The position numbers and the translations under genes are program-made. Positions 16,687 through 24,621 of a stretch of DNA of 64,000 nt are shown here, piece after piece. Each line of letters begins with the position of its first letter. Positions within the stretch are counted from its first letter, which is position 1. Source of the DNA: Streptomyces sp. NBC_01707 (GTDB lineage Bacteria > Actinomycetota > Actinomycetes > Streptomycetales > Streptomycetaceae); assembly GCF_041438805.1 (NCBI RefSeq), contig NZ_CP109190.1, forward strand, positions 9,300,001-9,364,000, in the 5' to 3' direction. Below the pieces are notes generated by a model. The model worked only from the letters and a program-made list of their open reading frames with translations. It was not told where the DNA came from and did not search any database.

Positions 16687-17005
16687 GTGACCGTGGTGCC
16701 GGTCACCGTACGCGACGGGCGTAGCCGGGAGGCCCCGATCGCCTGCAGGCTCGACGGCCCCGAGCTCGGCGAGCGGACCGAGCAGTTGCGCGCGCTCCTC
16801 GCGAAAGCGGAGCGGCGCGAGGCGGTCGACGACGGGCTACGGCTGTCCTGCGCGCCGGACGCCGATCTCGCCGCAGCCGAACAGGGCTGTTGCGCGTACT
16901 TCGACTTCCCCTGCATCTGACCTGCGCCCCGATGCCCTCCAGCTGAATGTGCGCGCGCCTGAGAACGCCACCGAAAGGCGGGCCGGCCAGTTCGGAGGAC
17001 CCGTA
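16687..17005 (+). pseudogene. Remnant of a MerR-associated metal-response domain protein
   Basis: The open frame to 16920 reads APIACRLDGPEL ... EQLRALLAKAERREAVDDGLRL ... AAAEQGCCAYFDF, which looks like the C-terminal domain that in actinobacteria follows MerR-type metal regulators (ACTL ... LEQDCCAFFTF pattern). After FDF the family sequence continues in other frames (LHLTCAP, then DALQLNVRAPENAT around 16945-16980), so at least two frameshifts have occurred. The upstream HTH part is absent. This is a decayed fragment. Confidence 0.55.
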
Positions 17006-17039
17006 TGACTGCCTCGCGGTCGGCGTGACCGTGAATTGA

Positions 17040-18218
17040 TCAGCCGGTCCCGGCGGCGAAGGGGCCGCCATCGCCGAACGCGAGCTGCGCGAAGTTCTCA
17101 CCGATGCGGCGGTGTCCCGAGGAGTCGGGATGAACCTCGTCGGGCAACGGCAGTTCGGCGTAGTCCTTCTCGCCGTAGAGGTCACGGCCGTCGAGGTAGT
17201 GCAGGTTCGGGTCGTCGGCAGCCCGCTGCTCGACGATCCGGGTGAGTTCATCGCGGATGACGTTGAGAGTCAGGCGTCCGGCGGCGCGTTCGGCGGGATC
17301 GCCCGTGGCCTTGAACCGCAAGGTCCCGCCGTCGAAGTCGGGCGCGAGAGGGCCTGGGGTGTCCTCCTGGACGGGGCACAGGAGGGGGGACACGACCAGC
17401 AGCGGCGTGGTCGGATGTCCCTCGCGGATGGTGTCGAGGAAGCCATGGACCGCGGGGGTGAAGGCGCGCAGGCGCATCGCGTCGGTGTTGACGAGATTGA
17501 TGCCGATCTTGAGGCTGATCAGGTCCGCTGGGGTGTCCCGCATCGCACGGGCCGTGAACGGGTCGAGCAGCGCGCTGCCGCCGAACCCCAGGTTGACGAG
17601 CTCCACCGCGCCCTGGGCCGCGGCCAGGGCCGGCCAGATGGCGGTCGGGTGGGCGGCGTTCGAGCCGTGGCTGATGGAACTGCCGTGGTGCAGCCACACC
17701 CTGCGCCCGTTGTCCGGTGCGGGCTCGACCGGGGCATCGGTGCGCAGGGCGATCAACTCGGCGATCTCCGTGTGCGGAAGCCAGATCTCGATGTCCTTGT
17801 CACGCGCCGGCAGGCCGGTGAACCGGGCGGTGCCGGCCGGTCCCTCACTCAGTTCGGCGGTCTGGGTGGCCATGTCGGTGATCGTGTGGACGTTCCCACC
17901 GGTCACCGTGGCCTGGGCGGCGAGTCGGCCGTCGACCAGCAGGTCGTACACGCCGTCCGCCGGGGCAGGGAAACCTCGGTACACCCGCTTGGTGGGCAGC
18001 GTGTCGAGTTCGATGATGCCGGCTCGGGTGCGAAAGACCAGCCGCACGCCGGAGGGCTGGGCCTCGGCCAAGGCCAGTTGGTTGTCGGGGATCTGTCGGC
18101 GAGCCCGGGCGGGCAGGCGATGCGGCAGCAGGCCGTGCGCGGTCCGTTCCACGTCGAGAAAGCCGCGCAGCATGTCCGCGGTGACAGGTGTGGTGATCCA
18201 GTCGTGCTCAGTGTTCAT
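17040..18218 (-). CDS. SGNH/GDSL-family hydrolase
   Basis: A 392-residue cytosolic (no signal peptide) esterase-type protein in two parts. Residues 1-150 form a beta-rich, carbohydrate-esterase-like N-terminal domain (segments such as VRLVFRTRAG and DGVYDLLVDGRL). The SGNH domain begins at VWLHHGSSISHG with the catalytic Ser in the GSS block, continues with the GFGGSA oxyanion Gly, a KIGINL block that replaces the usual Asn block, and ends with LPDEVHPDSSGH, which has the Asp-x-x-His pair. It probably hydrolyses an ester or acetyl group on a sugar or lipid. It is not overlapped by neighbours; a TetR gene lies upstream on the same strand, 93 bases away, and may control it. Confidence 0.87.
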   Translation of the reverse strand: MNTEHDWITTPVTADMLRGFLDVERTAHGLLPHRLPARARRQIPDNQLALAEAQPSGVRLVFRTRAGIIELDTLPTKRVYRGFPAPADGVYDLLVDGRLAAQATVTGGNVHTITDMATQTAELSEGPAGTARFTGLPARDKDIEIWLPHTEIAELIALRTDAPVEPAPDNGRRVWLHHGSSISHGSNAAHPTAIWPALAAAQGAVELVNLGFGGSALLDPFTARAMRDTPADLISLKIGINLVNTDAMRLRAFTPAVHGFLDTIREGHPTTPLLVVSPLLCPVQEDTPGPLAPDFDGGTLRFKATGDPAERAAGRLTLNVIRDELTRIVEQRAADDPNLHYLDGRDLYGEKDYAELPLPDEVHPDSSGHRRIGENFAQLAFGDGGPFAAGTG

Positions 18219-18311
18219 CGTCCCAGCCTGTTGATCAGGATTGTTCGGGTTGTTCGCATGCGCCGGTGTGCGGCGCGGCGGACCGCGTCCGGAGATGCGG
18301 GCCGTTGCCGG

Positions 18312-18881
18312 TCAGGGTGTGGTCGAGTTGCGCAGCAGGGCGTCCAGGCGGTCCAGGATCCAGGACCAGCTCTCCTGCGAGTCGACGGCGGTGTGGCTGA
18401 AGCCTCCGGCCATCTCCAGGCTGACGTAGCCGTGGAAGACGCTGCCCAGCATCCGGACCGCGTGCGTCTGGTCCGGCTCCGTCAGGTCGTAGCCGCGCAG
18501 GATCGCCCGTGTCATCTGTGCGTGCCGAACGCCGGCACTGGCGGCCGCCGTCTCGGGGTCGAGCCTCAGTCTGGCGGCGGCATAGCGGCCGGGGTGTTCC
18601 CGGGCGTAGTCGCGGTAGGCATCCGCGAAGGCGGCCAGGGCGTCCCTGCCGGCCCGTCCGGCCAGGGCGGCGGCGACCCGGTCGGCGAGTTCCTCCAGCG
18701 CGAACAGGGCGATCCTGGTCTTGAGGTCCTGGGAGTTCTTCAGATGCGAGTACAGACTTGCGACCTTGACGTCGAACCGCCGGGCGAGTGCCGAGACGGT
18801 CACTTGGTCGAAGCCGACCTCGTCGGCCAGTTCCGCCCCGGCCCGGGTCAGACGCTCCGTGGTCAGCCCTGCTCGAACCAT
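18312..18881 (-). CDS. TetR-family transcriptional regulator
   Basis: A 189-residue regulator with a typical TetR HTH in residues 8-54 (LTRAGAELADEVGFDQVTVSALARRFDVKVASLY, given here as separate segments LADEVGFDQVTVSALARRF and DVKVASLYSHL), then an all-helical ligand domain of the kind that has Trp-His-Gly-type motifs, here MLGSVFHGYVSLE. Start ATG 18881 is preceded by GGGAGG. It is divergent from an FBP-family gene and a perfect 9-bp inverted repeat lies between them, so it probably represses itself and the divergent gene. It may also control the SGNH hydrolase downstream. Confidence 0.9.
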   Translation of the reverse strand: MVRAGLTTERLTRAGAELADEVGFDQVTVSALARRFDVKVASLYSHLKNSQDLKTRIALFALEELADRVAAALAGRAGRDALAAFADAYRDYAREHPGRYAAARLRLDPETAAASAGVRHAQMTRAILRGYDLTEPDQTHAVRMLGSVFHGYVSLEMAGGFSHTAVDSQESWSWILDRLDALLRNSTTP

Positions 18882-18915
18882 AACCTTCCTCCCATTCGAC
18901 GATAACCATTATGCA

Positions 18916-18938
18916 TTTGCCTAACACCTTTAGGCAAA
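18916..18938. promoter_or_regulatory. TetR operator in the divergent region
   Basis: Perfect inverted repeat TTTGCCTAA-CACCT-TTAGGCAAA, 23 bases, between the TetR gene (start 18881) and the FBP gene (start 18953). Size, symmetry and place fit an operator for the adjacent TetR protein. Confidence 0.75.
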
Positions 18939-18952
18939 CTACCGTGCCGCTC

Positions 18953-19444
18953 ATGAAACCGCTGACTGACCAAGAGATCCGTGCCGCGTTCGTGAACTGC
19001 ACCAAGGGCGAGGCGAAGCGCCTGTTCGTCCCTCGCGACCTGGCCGAGCGGCCCTGGGGCGACCTGGACTTCTTCGGCTGGCGTGACCCCCAGGCCCCCG
19101 ATCGTGCCTACCTCGCCGTCGAGCTGGACGGCCGCTTGGTGGCGCTCGCCCTGCGTTGCCCCAGTGCTGCCTCGTGGCAGATGCGGCGCAGCATGTGCTC
19201 GATGTGCGTGACCACCCACACCGGGGGCGTCTCGCTGATGGTCGCCGCGAAGACGGGCAGGGCCGGCCGGCAGGGCAACTCCGTGGGTGCCTACATATGC
19301 AGCGACCTCGCCTGTTCGTTGTACGTGCGGGGCAAGAAGGACGCGGGCGTCGGTGCGCGGCTCCATGAGTCGCTCACCCTGGAGGAGAAGATCCAGCGGA
19401 CCGTGGTGAACCTCGCCGGATTCATCGCCAAGGTCACCGCATGA
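18953..19444 (+). CDS. FBP-family (EF-G-binding, FusB-like) zinc-finger protein
   Basis: A 163-residue protein of the FBP C-terminal treble-clef family, related to FusB proteins that bind elongation factor G. The treble-clef zinc site is built by MCSMCVTTHTGGV (Cys-x2-Cys with following His) and by YICSDLACS; between these lie KTGRAGRQGNSVG and the later LYVRGKK. Residues 3-25 begin MKPLTDQEIRAAFVNCTKGEAKRL, the usual helical start. ATG 18953 is chosen because an in-frame ATG at 18911 falls inside the TetR operator. The divergent TetR suggests induction by a small molecule, perhaps an antibiotic that acts on translation; that part is inference. Confidence 0.82.
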   Translation: MKPLTDQEIRAAFVNCTKGEAKRLFVPRDLAERPWGDLDFFGWRDPQAPDRAYLAVELDGRLVALALRCPSAASWQMRRSMCSMCVTTHTGGVSLMVAAKTGRAGRQGNSVGAYICSDLACSLYVRGKKDAGVGARLHESLTLEEKIQRTVVNLAGFIAKVTA

Positions 19445-19758
19445 ACCGTCCGGGGCGTGCCCGTCACGCCATGCCTGCGCACCACAAGCCCTGGTGGGCT
19501 CGGGCGGAGGCACCCGTGAGGCCGGGGCCGGTCGCCTTCCTGTGGCATCACGTGGCATTGGATGGCGCGGGGTGGCGCCACTCGGCGCCACTCGGCGCCA
19601 TTCCGTGACTTCAAAGGCGTGCGAGCGCGTTTGGCGCCACGGTCGCCCAGGTAGGTGCCATGGCATTTTCGCAGGTCAGGGCGATTGTTTCAGTCTTCGC
19701 CCTAGCGGCGTCTCTGTATCGCTTGCGCATGGAGCCATAGTGGTGCCATGATGGCGTC
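19445..19758. repeat. Spacer with GGCGCC-containing direct repeats
   Basis: This 314-base spacer holds three head-to-tail 10-base units GGCGCCACTC, GGCGCCACTC, GGCGCCATTC at 19574-19603, and a further GGCGCCAC at 19632-19639. GGCGCC is itself palindromic, so the array presents evenly spaced symmetric sites, one helical turn apart, upstream of the HicB-like gene. It could be a binding array for that RHH protein. No gene is seen. Confidence 0.55.
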
Positions 19759-20274
19759 ATGGACCTCACTCCGTATGTCGACACCCTCCGCCGCGAACTT
19801 GCGGTGGCCGCCGAAGCCGGCGGTGACGAAGCCCGCCAGCTGGCGGAGAGGCTCACTGCTCCCCTCGAGTCGGCGACCCGGCTGACCATGCTCAATGTGC
19901 TCTCCGCCGCGATGGATGAGATCACTCGTGAACTCGCCCCCGGCTCGGTCGACGTACGGCTGCGCGGGCTGGACCCCGACTTCGTGGTGACGCTGCCGCC
20001 CACTGACGGCGCTGCGGCGGAGCCGGCCGCACCGGTCGAACCGCTCAAGACCCCGGCTCCGGCCGACGGTGACGAGGGCGGCACTGCCCGCGTCAATCTG
20101 CGTCTGCCGGTCCACCTCAAGGTCCGCGCCGAGGAGGCCGCGAGTCGCGAGGGCCTGTCGGTCAACGCGTGGCTGGTGCGGACCGTGTCGGCCGCGGTCG
20201 ACGGCGGCGCTCTGCCCCGTACGACCGAGAAGGCCCAGACCGTCGGACAGAGCTTCACGGGCTGGGTGCGCTAG
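19759..20274 (+). CDS. HicB-like/Arc-type ribbon-helix-helix protein
   Basis: A 171-residue protein with an acidic helical N-terminal half (residues 1-80, including MDLTPYVDTLRRELAVAAEA), a Pro/Ala linker and a C-terminal ribbon-helix-helix motif, ARVNLRLPVHLKVRAEEAA followed by SREGLSVNAWLVRTVSAAV. The RHH half resembles HicB antitoxins and Arc-type repressors, but no HicA toxin is encoded next to it. It is the first gene of an operon with DUF4097 and DrrA/DrrB-like genes, so a regulator of that transporter operon is more likely than a toxin-antitoxin function. GGCGCC repeats upstream are candidate sites. Confidence 0.82.
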   Translation: MDLTPYVDTLRRELAVAAEAGGDEARQLAERLTAPLESATRLTMLNVLSAAMDEITRELAPGSVDVRLRGLDPDFVVTLPPTDGAAAEPAAPVEPLKTPAPADGDEGGTARVNLRLPVHLKVRAEEAASREGLSVNAWLVRTVSAAVDGGALPRTTEKAQTVGQSFTGWVR

Positions 20275-20356
20275 CCGCGCCCTCGCCCGCACCGCTTCAC
20301 CCACACCACGTCCCACCAGCGGGGACGTCCCAAAGACTCAAGAGGACGGGACAGCC

Positions 20357-21199
20357 ATGCCTTCTTTCGACACTCCCGAACCGATCTCGGTCACTGCGCA
20401 CGTGGAGGCCGGTTCCATCCAGTTCACCGGGGGCGACCGTGCCGACACCGTGGTCGAGGTGCGGCCTCGCGACCCGAAGCGGGACCAGGACGTGCGGGCG
20501 GCCGACCAGACCGAGGTCACGTACACGAGCGGTGTACTGACCATCAGGACGCCCAAGTCCAATCTGTTCGGTCGCACCGGCACCGTTGACGTGACGGCCG
20601 AACTGCCCACGGGCTCGCGCATCGACATGACCGGCGCCTGGGTCCAGGTGCTCGGCGAGGGCCGGCTCGGCGAGGTCCGCGTGAAGACCTCGTCCGGTGA
20701 CGTCCGCCTCGACACGACCGGCCCGCTGCAGCTGACCGCGTCGCACGGTTCGATCACCGTGGACCGGGTCGAGGGCATGGCGGAGATCAGCACCAGCTCC
20801 GGCAGCCTGCGCGTCGGCCTTGTCGACGGCCCCGCCGTCCTGAAGAACTCGCACGGCACCACGACTGTCGGTGCCGCGACCGGGGAGCTGCGGGTGAGCG
20901 GCGCCAATGGCGACATCGAAATCCGGCGCGCCGAGAACTCGGTCACCGCCACCACCGCCCACGGCACCTTGCGCGTGGGTGACGTGGCCCGCGGTACCGT
21001 CCAGTTGGAGACCTCCTACGGCGCCATCGAAGTCGGCGTCCGCGAAGGCACGGCCGCCTGGCTCGACGTCAGCTCGGGATCCGGCCAGGTGCGTAACACG
21101 CTCACCGCGTCCCAGGCCCCGGAGGAGACCGAGGACTCCGTCAAGGTCCGCGCCCGTACCCGGTACGGCAACATCGACGTGCGCCGGGCCAAGGCCTGA
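20357..21199 (+). CDS. DUF4097-family beta-helix-like protein
   Basis: A 280-residue protein of DUF4097, a right-handed beta-helix-like family often called putative adhesin. After MPSFDTPEPISVTAHVEAG come repeated strand turns of the pattern (S/T)SxGxxxV: SSGDVRL, SHGSITV, SSGSLRV, SHGTTTV, ANGDIEI, AHGTLRV, SYGAIEV and SGSGQVR, about 20-22 residues apart. There is no signal peptide, so despite the family nickname it is probably cytosolic. ATG 20357, 82 bases after the HicB-like gene. In streptomycetes this family is often found beside DrrAB-type exporters, as here; its role there is unknown. Confidence 0.85.
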   Translation: MPSFDTPEPISVTAHVEAGSIQFTGGDRADTVVEVRPRDPKRDQDVRAADQTEVTYTSGVLTIRTPKSNLFGRTGTVDVTAELPTGSRIDMTGAWVQVLGEGRLGEVRVKTSSGDVRLDTTGPLQLTASHGSITVDRVEGMAEISTSSGSLRVGLVDGPAVLKNSHGTTTVGAATGELRVSGANGDIEIRRAENSVTATTAHGTLRVGDVARGTVQLETSYGAIEVGVREGTAAWLDVSSGSGQVRNTLTASQAPEETEDSVKVRARTRYGNIDVRRAKA

Positions 21200-21273
21200 G
21201 CGCCTCCGCACTTCGCATCAGCTCCTATTCGCCCATTTCCCTTGCTGCTTCAGCCTTCGAACGGGAGGGTTCC

Positions 21274-22299
21274 ATGCCTTCTTCTGTCATGCCCACATCC
21301 AGTCGGACTCAGGGCGACGGTCACCTGTCGTCGGTCGCCGTGTCCGCCGTCGGTCTGCGCAAGTCGTACGGTGACAAGACCGTGCTCGACGGCATCGATC
21401 TGCGTATCCCGGCCGGGTCCGTGTTTGCGCTGCTCGGCCCGAACGGGGCCGGGAAGACCACCGTCGTGAAGATCCTGTCCACGCTCATCACCGCCGACGG
21501 CGGGCAGGCGCAGGTCGCGGGCCACGACGTCGCCACGTCCCCGGACGGGGTGCGGGCCGCGATCGGCGTGACCGGGCAGTTCTCGGCTGTGGACGGGCTG
21601 ATCACCGGCGAGGAGAACATGCTCCTCATGGCGGACCTGCACCACCTGTCCAAGGGCGAGGGGCGGCGGGTCACCGCCGAGCTGCTGGAGCGCTTCGACC
21701 TGGTGGAGGCGGCGAAGAAGCCCGCCTCGACCTACTCCGGTGGCATGAAGCGCCGTCTGGACATTGCGATGACGCTGGTCGGGAGCCCGAGGATCATCTT
21801 CCTCGACGAGCCGACCACCGGCCTCGACCCCCGCTCCCGGCACACCATGTGGGGCATCATCCGTGAGCTCGTCACGGGCGGTGTCACCGTCTTCCTGACC
21901 ACCCAGTACCTGGACGAGGCCGACGAACTCGCCGACCGCATCGCGGTACTCAACGACGGCAGGATCGCCGCCGAGGGCACTGCGGACGAGCTGAAGCGGA
22001 TCGTCCCCGGAGGCCACGTCCGGCTCCGTTTCACCGACCCGGCCGCCTACCAGAGCGCCGCCACGGCGCTGCGTGGCGTGACCCGGGACGACGAGGCGCT
22101 GTCGCTGTCCATCCCGAGCGACGGCAGTCAGCGCGAACTGCGCTCCATCCTCGACCGGCTGGACTCCGCCGGCATCGAGGCCGACGAGCTGACCGTGCAC
22201 ACCCCCGACCTCGACGACGTGTTCTTCGCCCTGACCGGTACCGACACGCAGCCCGGCCGGTCCAGCCTGCCCAGCCAGACCAAGGAGTCTGTCCGATGA
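21274..22299 (+). CDS. ABC transporter ATPase, DrrA-type
   Basis: A 341-residue ATP-binding subunit of a drug-exporter type ABC system. Walker A GPNGAGKTT, Q-loop VTGQFSAVD, signature YSGGMKRRLD, Walker B IIFLDEPTTGLD and H-loop TTQYLDEAD are all intact, and a DrrA-type C-terminal region of about 100 residues ends in a segment GIEADELTVHTPDLDDVFFALTG (shown as two runs, IEADELTVHTPD and LDDVFFALTG). Start ATG 21274 behind GGGAGGG. The stop overlaps the permease start (ATGA). Substrate unknown; family members export daunorubicin, other antibiotics or lipids. Confidence 0.93.
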   Translation: MPSSVMPTSSRTQGDGHLSSVAVSAVGLRKSYGDKTVLDGIDLRIPAGSVFALLGPNGAGKTTVVKILSTLITADGGQAQVAGHDVATSPDGVRAAIGVTGQFSAVDGLITGEENMLLMADLHHLSKGEGRRVTAELLERFDLVEAAKKPASTYSGGMKRRLDIAMTLVGSPRIIFLDEPTTGLDPRSRHTMWGIIRELVTGGVTVFLTTQYLDEADELADRIAVLNDGRIAAEGTADELKRIVPGGHVRLRFTDPAAYQSAATALRGVTRDDEALSLSIPSDGSQRELRSILDRLDSAGIEADELTVHTPDLDDVFFALTGTDTQPGRSSLPSQTKESVR

Positions 22300-23087
22300 G
22301 CTCACTCGCCCTCGCCGTGCGCGACTCGTGCACGATGCTGCGCCGCAACCTCCTGCACGCCCGCCGTTACCCGTCCCTGACGCTGAATCTGCTGCTCACC
22401 CCGGTCGTGCTGCTGCTGCTCTTCGTCTACATCTTCGGTGGCGTGATGAGCGCCGGCATCGGGGACGGCGGGGGCGACCGGTCCGAGTACCTCGCCTACA
22501 TCGTCCCGGGCATCCTGCTGCTGACCATCGGCGGCACCACGATCGGCAGCGCGGTGTCCGTCTCCAACGACATGACCGAGGGCATCATCGCCCGCTTCCG
22601 CACGCTGGCGATCCACCGCGGGTCGGTGCTCATCGGCCACGTCTTCGGCAGCGTGCTGCAGTGCATGATGAGCGTGGTCCTCGTCGGGGCCGTCGCGGTG
22701 GCCATCGGCTTCAGGTCCACGGATGCCACCGCCCTGGAGTGGATCCTGGCGTTGGGGCTGCTGACACTCGTCGCGTCGGCGCTCACCTGGATCGCCGTCG
22801 GGATGGGCCTGTCCAGCCCGAACGCCGAGGCCGCCAGCAACAACGCGCTACCGCTGATGATCCTGCCGCTCCTCTCCAGCGCATTCGTGCCGGTCGACGC
22901 GATGCCTGGCTGGTTCCAGCCGATCGCCGAGTACCAGCCGTTCACCCCCGCCATCGAGACCCTGCGCGGCCTTCTGCTGGGCAGCGAGATCGGCTACAAC
23001 GGGTGGCTGGCCGTCGTCTGGTGCCTGGGGCTGGCCGTGCTCGGCTACGTCTGGTCCAAGTCGCTGTACGACCGCGACCCGAAGTAA
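22296..23087 (+). CDS. ABC-2 transporter permease, DrrB-type
   Basis: A 263-residue membrane subunit with about six membrane segments, the first near residues 28-50 (LLLTPVVLLLLFVYIFGG) and further ones near 70-90, 115-140, 145-170, 175-195 and 235-255. The central SNDMTEGIIARFRTLAI element and FVPVDAMPGWFQPIAEYQPFTP near the end are typical of the ABC-2 family that pairs with DrrA-type ATPases. It overlaps the ATPase gene by 4 bases. The last part of a remnant frame (to about 23250) follows on plus but has no clear identity. Confidence 0.92.
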   Translation: MSSLALAVRDSCTMLRRNLLHARRYPSLTLNLLLTPVVLLLLFVYIFGGVMSAGIGDGGGDRSEYLAYIVPGILLLTIGGTTIGSAVSVSNDMTEGIIARFRTLAIHRGSVLIGHVFGSVLQCMMSVVLVGAVAVAIGFRSTDATALEWILALGLLTLVASALTWIAVGMGLSSPNAEAASNNALPLMILPLLSSAFVPVDAMPGWFQPIAEYQPFTPAIETLRGLLLGSEIGYNGWLAVVWCLGLAVLGYVWSKSLYDRDPK

Positions 23088-23297
23088 CCGGAGAAGGGCC
23101 GATCAGCAGTGTGCGGGCCGCGGCCCGCTCCAGGGTGGCGTACTCCGACACCGCGTCGGCGTACGCCGCCCTGCTTGCGTTCTCCGCCGCCTGCCGGGCC
23201 GCGCACCGCCACGGTGCTGTCAGCGCCCAGCACATGGTGCGCGAGTTCTGAGGGAGCCCCGAGTGATTCACGTTGCCCCAGTTCGCCGATGGCTCGT

Positions 23298-23894
23298 TCA
23301 AGATTCAGTGGACTTCCCCCTGCCGAGAGACCAAGCCTCGATGTCGCGGTAGTGGATCGGTCCGCGGCTCCGGCCGAAGTTGCTGCCGACCAGGTGCAGA
23401 CGTTCGGCACGCCACCGGCGTCCGGTGAATCCGGCGAACCCTTCGGCGATTTCTCCTGCCGAGGATCGGTCTCCTCGCCGGGCGCGGGCCAACGTCAGAT
23501 GGGGGCGCAGGGGCCGCTCCTCGAAGGCGACCCCGCAGTCCTTGACGGCGGTACGCACATCGGCGGCGAGCATGTGCAGCTCATCGAGGTCGCCGTCGAT
23601 TCCGCTCCACAGCACCCGGTCGTCGAAGGTCCCGCTGCCGCGTAGAGCCAGACAAGGTGGTCGGTGGTCCGCCGCGAGGTCGGCGAGAGGCGCTCGCAGA
23701 AGCGGAACCGTCTCGGCCGACAGCTCCCCGAGGAACGCCAGGGTGATGTGCCAGTCTTCGATGCGGTTCCACCGCATATGAGGGTGTGTGTGATAGGCGG
23801 GGCGCAGCTCCCGGGCTAGTTCTTCTTTCGCGTGGTCGGGCGGGGCGAGGGCGATGAACACACGAACGGTCGCGGGTTGAGTCTGATCGTTCAC
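23298..23894 (-). CDS. thpR: RNA 2',3'-cyclic phosphodiesterase ThpR
   Basis: A 198-residue 2H phosphoesterase. The two HxTx signatures are WHITLAF (His49, Thr51) and PHLTLAR (about His130), placed symmetrically as in LigT/ThpR, with RVFIALAPP at the N-terminus. ThpR opens 2',3'-cyclic phosphates on RNA, and the physiological target is uncertain. The start is taken as GTG 23894, no good ribosome site is visible and a GTG a few codons later cannot be excluded. Convergent with the DrrB-type permease gene; no shared terminator was seen in the 210-base gap. Confidence 0.87.
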   Translation of the reverse strand: MNDQTQPATVRVFIALAPPDHAKEELARELRPAYHTHPHMRWNRIEDWHITLAFLGELSAETVPLLRAPLADLAADHRPPCLALRGSGTFDDRVLWSGIDGDLDELHMLAADVRTAVKDCGVAFEERPLRPHLTLARARRGDRSSAGEIAEGFAGFTGRRWRAERLHLVGSNFGRSRGPIHYRDIEAWSLGRGKSTES

Positions 23895-24061
23895 ACCGGA
23901 CTTCGTACCGCACCCGGGTAGTGGAATGCGACGCCGGGTACCGCAGGAGAGGCGCTCACGATGCCGGGGAAGCCCATTCTGGCGGTCGGCGACAGGCCGC
24001 GCGCCCGGAACTGCAGGCCAGGAAAGCGGGACACCATCCTGTCGAGACCGTCCTGACCTGA

Positions 24062-24340
24062 GTTGGGGACCGTTCCCACGCGTTCGTACTGCTGACGGGC
24101 TGGTTCGGCACCCGGAAGCCGATATCCGACCCCATCGTGGTCACCACCCCCCTGAGCGGATGGTTCACCTGCGCAGCCGAGCGCGGGACCGGATTCGCGC
24201 TGGCGTTGGCGCCGGCCGCCCAGCTTTCACGCGAACACCCGGTGTTCTTCCTCGGCAACACGGGCCACGAGTTGAACAACTACGGCGTCCGGGCCCACCT
24301 GGCCGACGAGTTCGAGCTCCAGCCACGCGCGGTGTTCCCG
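24062..24340 (+). pseudogene. Fragment of an M28-peptidase-like protein
   Basis: In a single open frame the translation reads HAFVLLTGWFGTRKP, then PIVVTTPLSGWFTCAAERG, FALALAPAAQLSREHPVFFLGNTGHELNNYG. The combination VVVTTPLSGWF, an ERGTG loop and GNTGHEL resembles the part of M28-type peptidase-like proteins that holds the first metal/acid region. The frame opens only at a stop (24059) and no start or later family sequence is recognisable, so this is a truncated remnant. Confidence 0.5.
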
Positions 24341-24440
24341 CACTTCCCGTCCCGCCGGAAAGCCAAGGCTGTTCCGGATGGACATGCGCCGATGCGTCTG
24401 GACAGGCCGGCTCGAGGCGCCTACAGTCACCGCATTCGAA

Positions 24441-24457
24441 CGGCTGAGACTCAGCCG
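24441..24457. promoter_or_regulatory. 17-base palindrome, possible operator
   Basis: CGGCTGAG-A-CTCAGCCG is perfectly symmetric and lies 165 bases before the MFS gene and just after the peptidase remnant. No regulator gene is adjacent, so the binding protein is unknown. Confidence 0.4.
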
Positions 24458-24621
24458 AGACCATTTGTGAGACTTCTGCCCGGTGATGGAGTCGGCGTGG
24501 GGTGCGTGTCCCCGCTCCACGCCAGCACTGGACGGTTCCAGGTGACGACCACGGGTCGGTGAATTCCGGACACCGACGACCCCGTGTGGTCCGCCCCGCC
24601 GGGCAGCGAAAGGGACGCGCC

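Noticed and set aside
19759..20274. HicAB-type toxin-antitoxin system
   Set aside because: Only a HicB-like protein is present and no HicA-size frame lies next to it; the operon continues with DUF4097 and DrrAB genes.
22942..23301. A possible small gene after the DrrB-type permease
   Set aside because: Short Arg/Ala-rich translations on both strands; overlaps the permease end and shows no family match.
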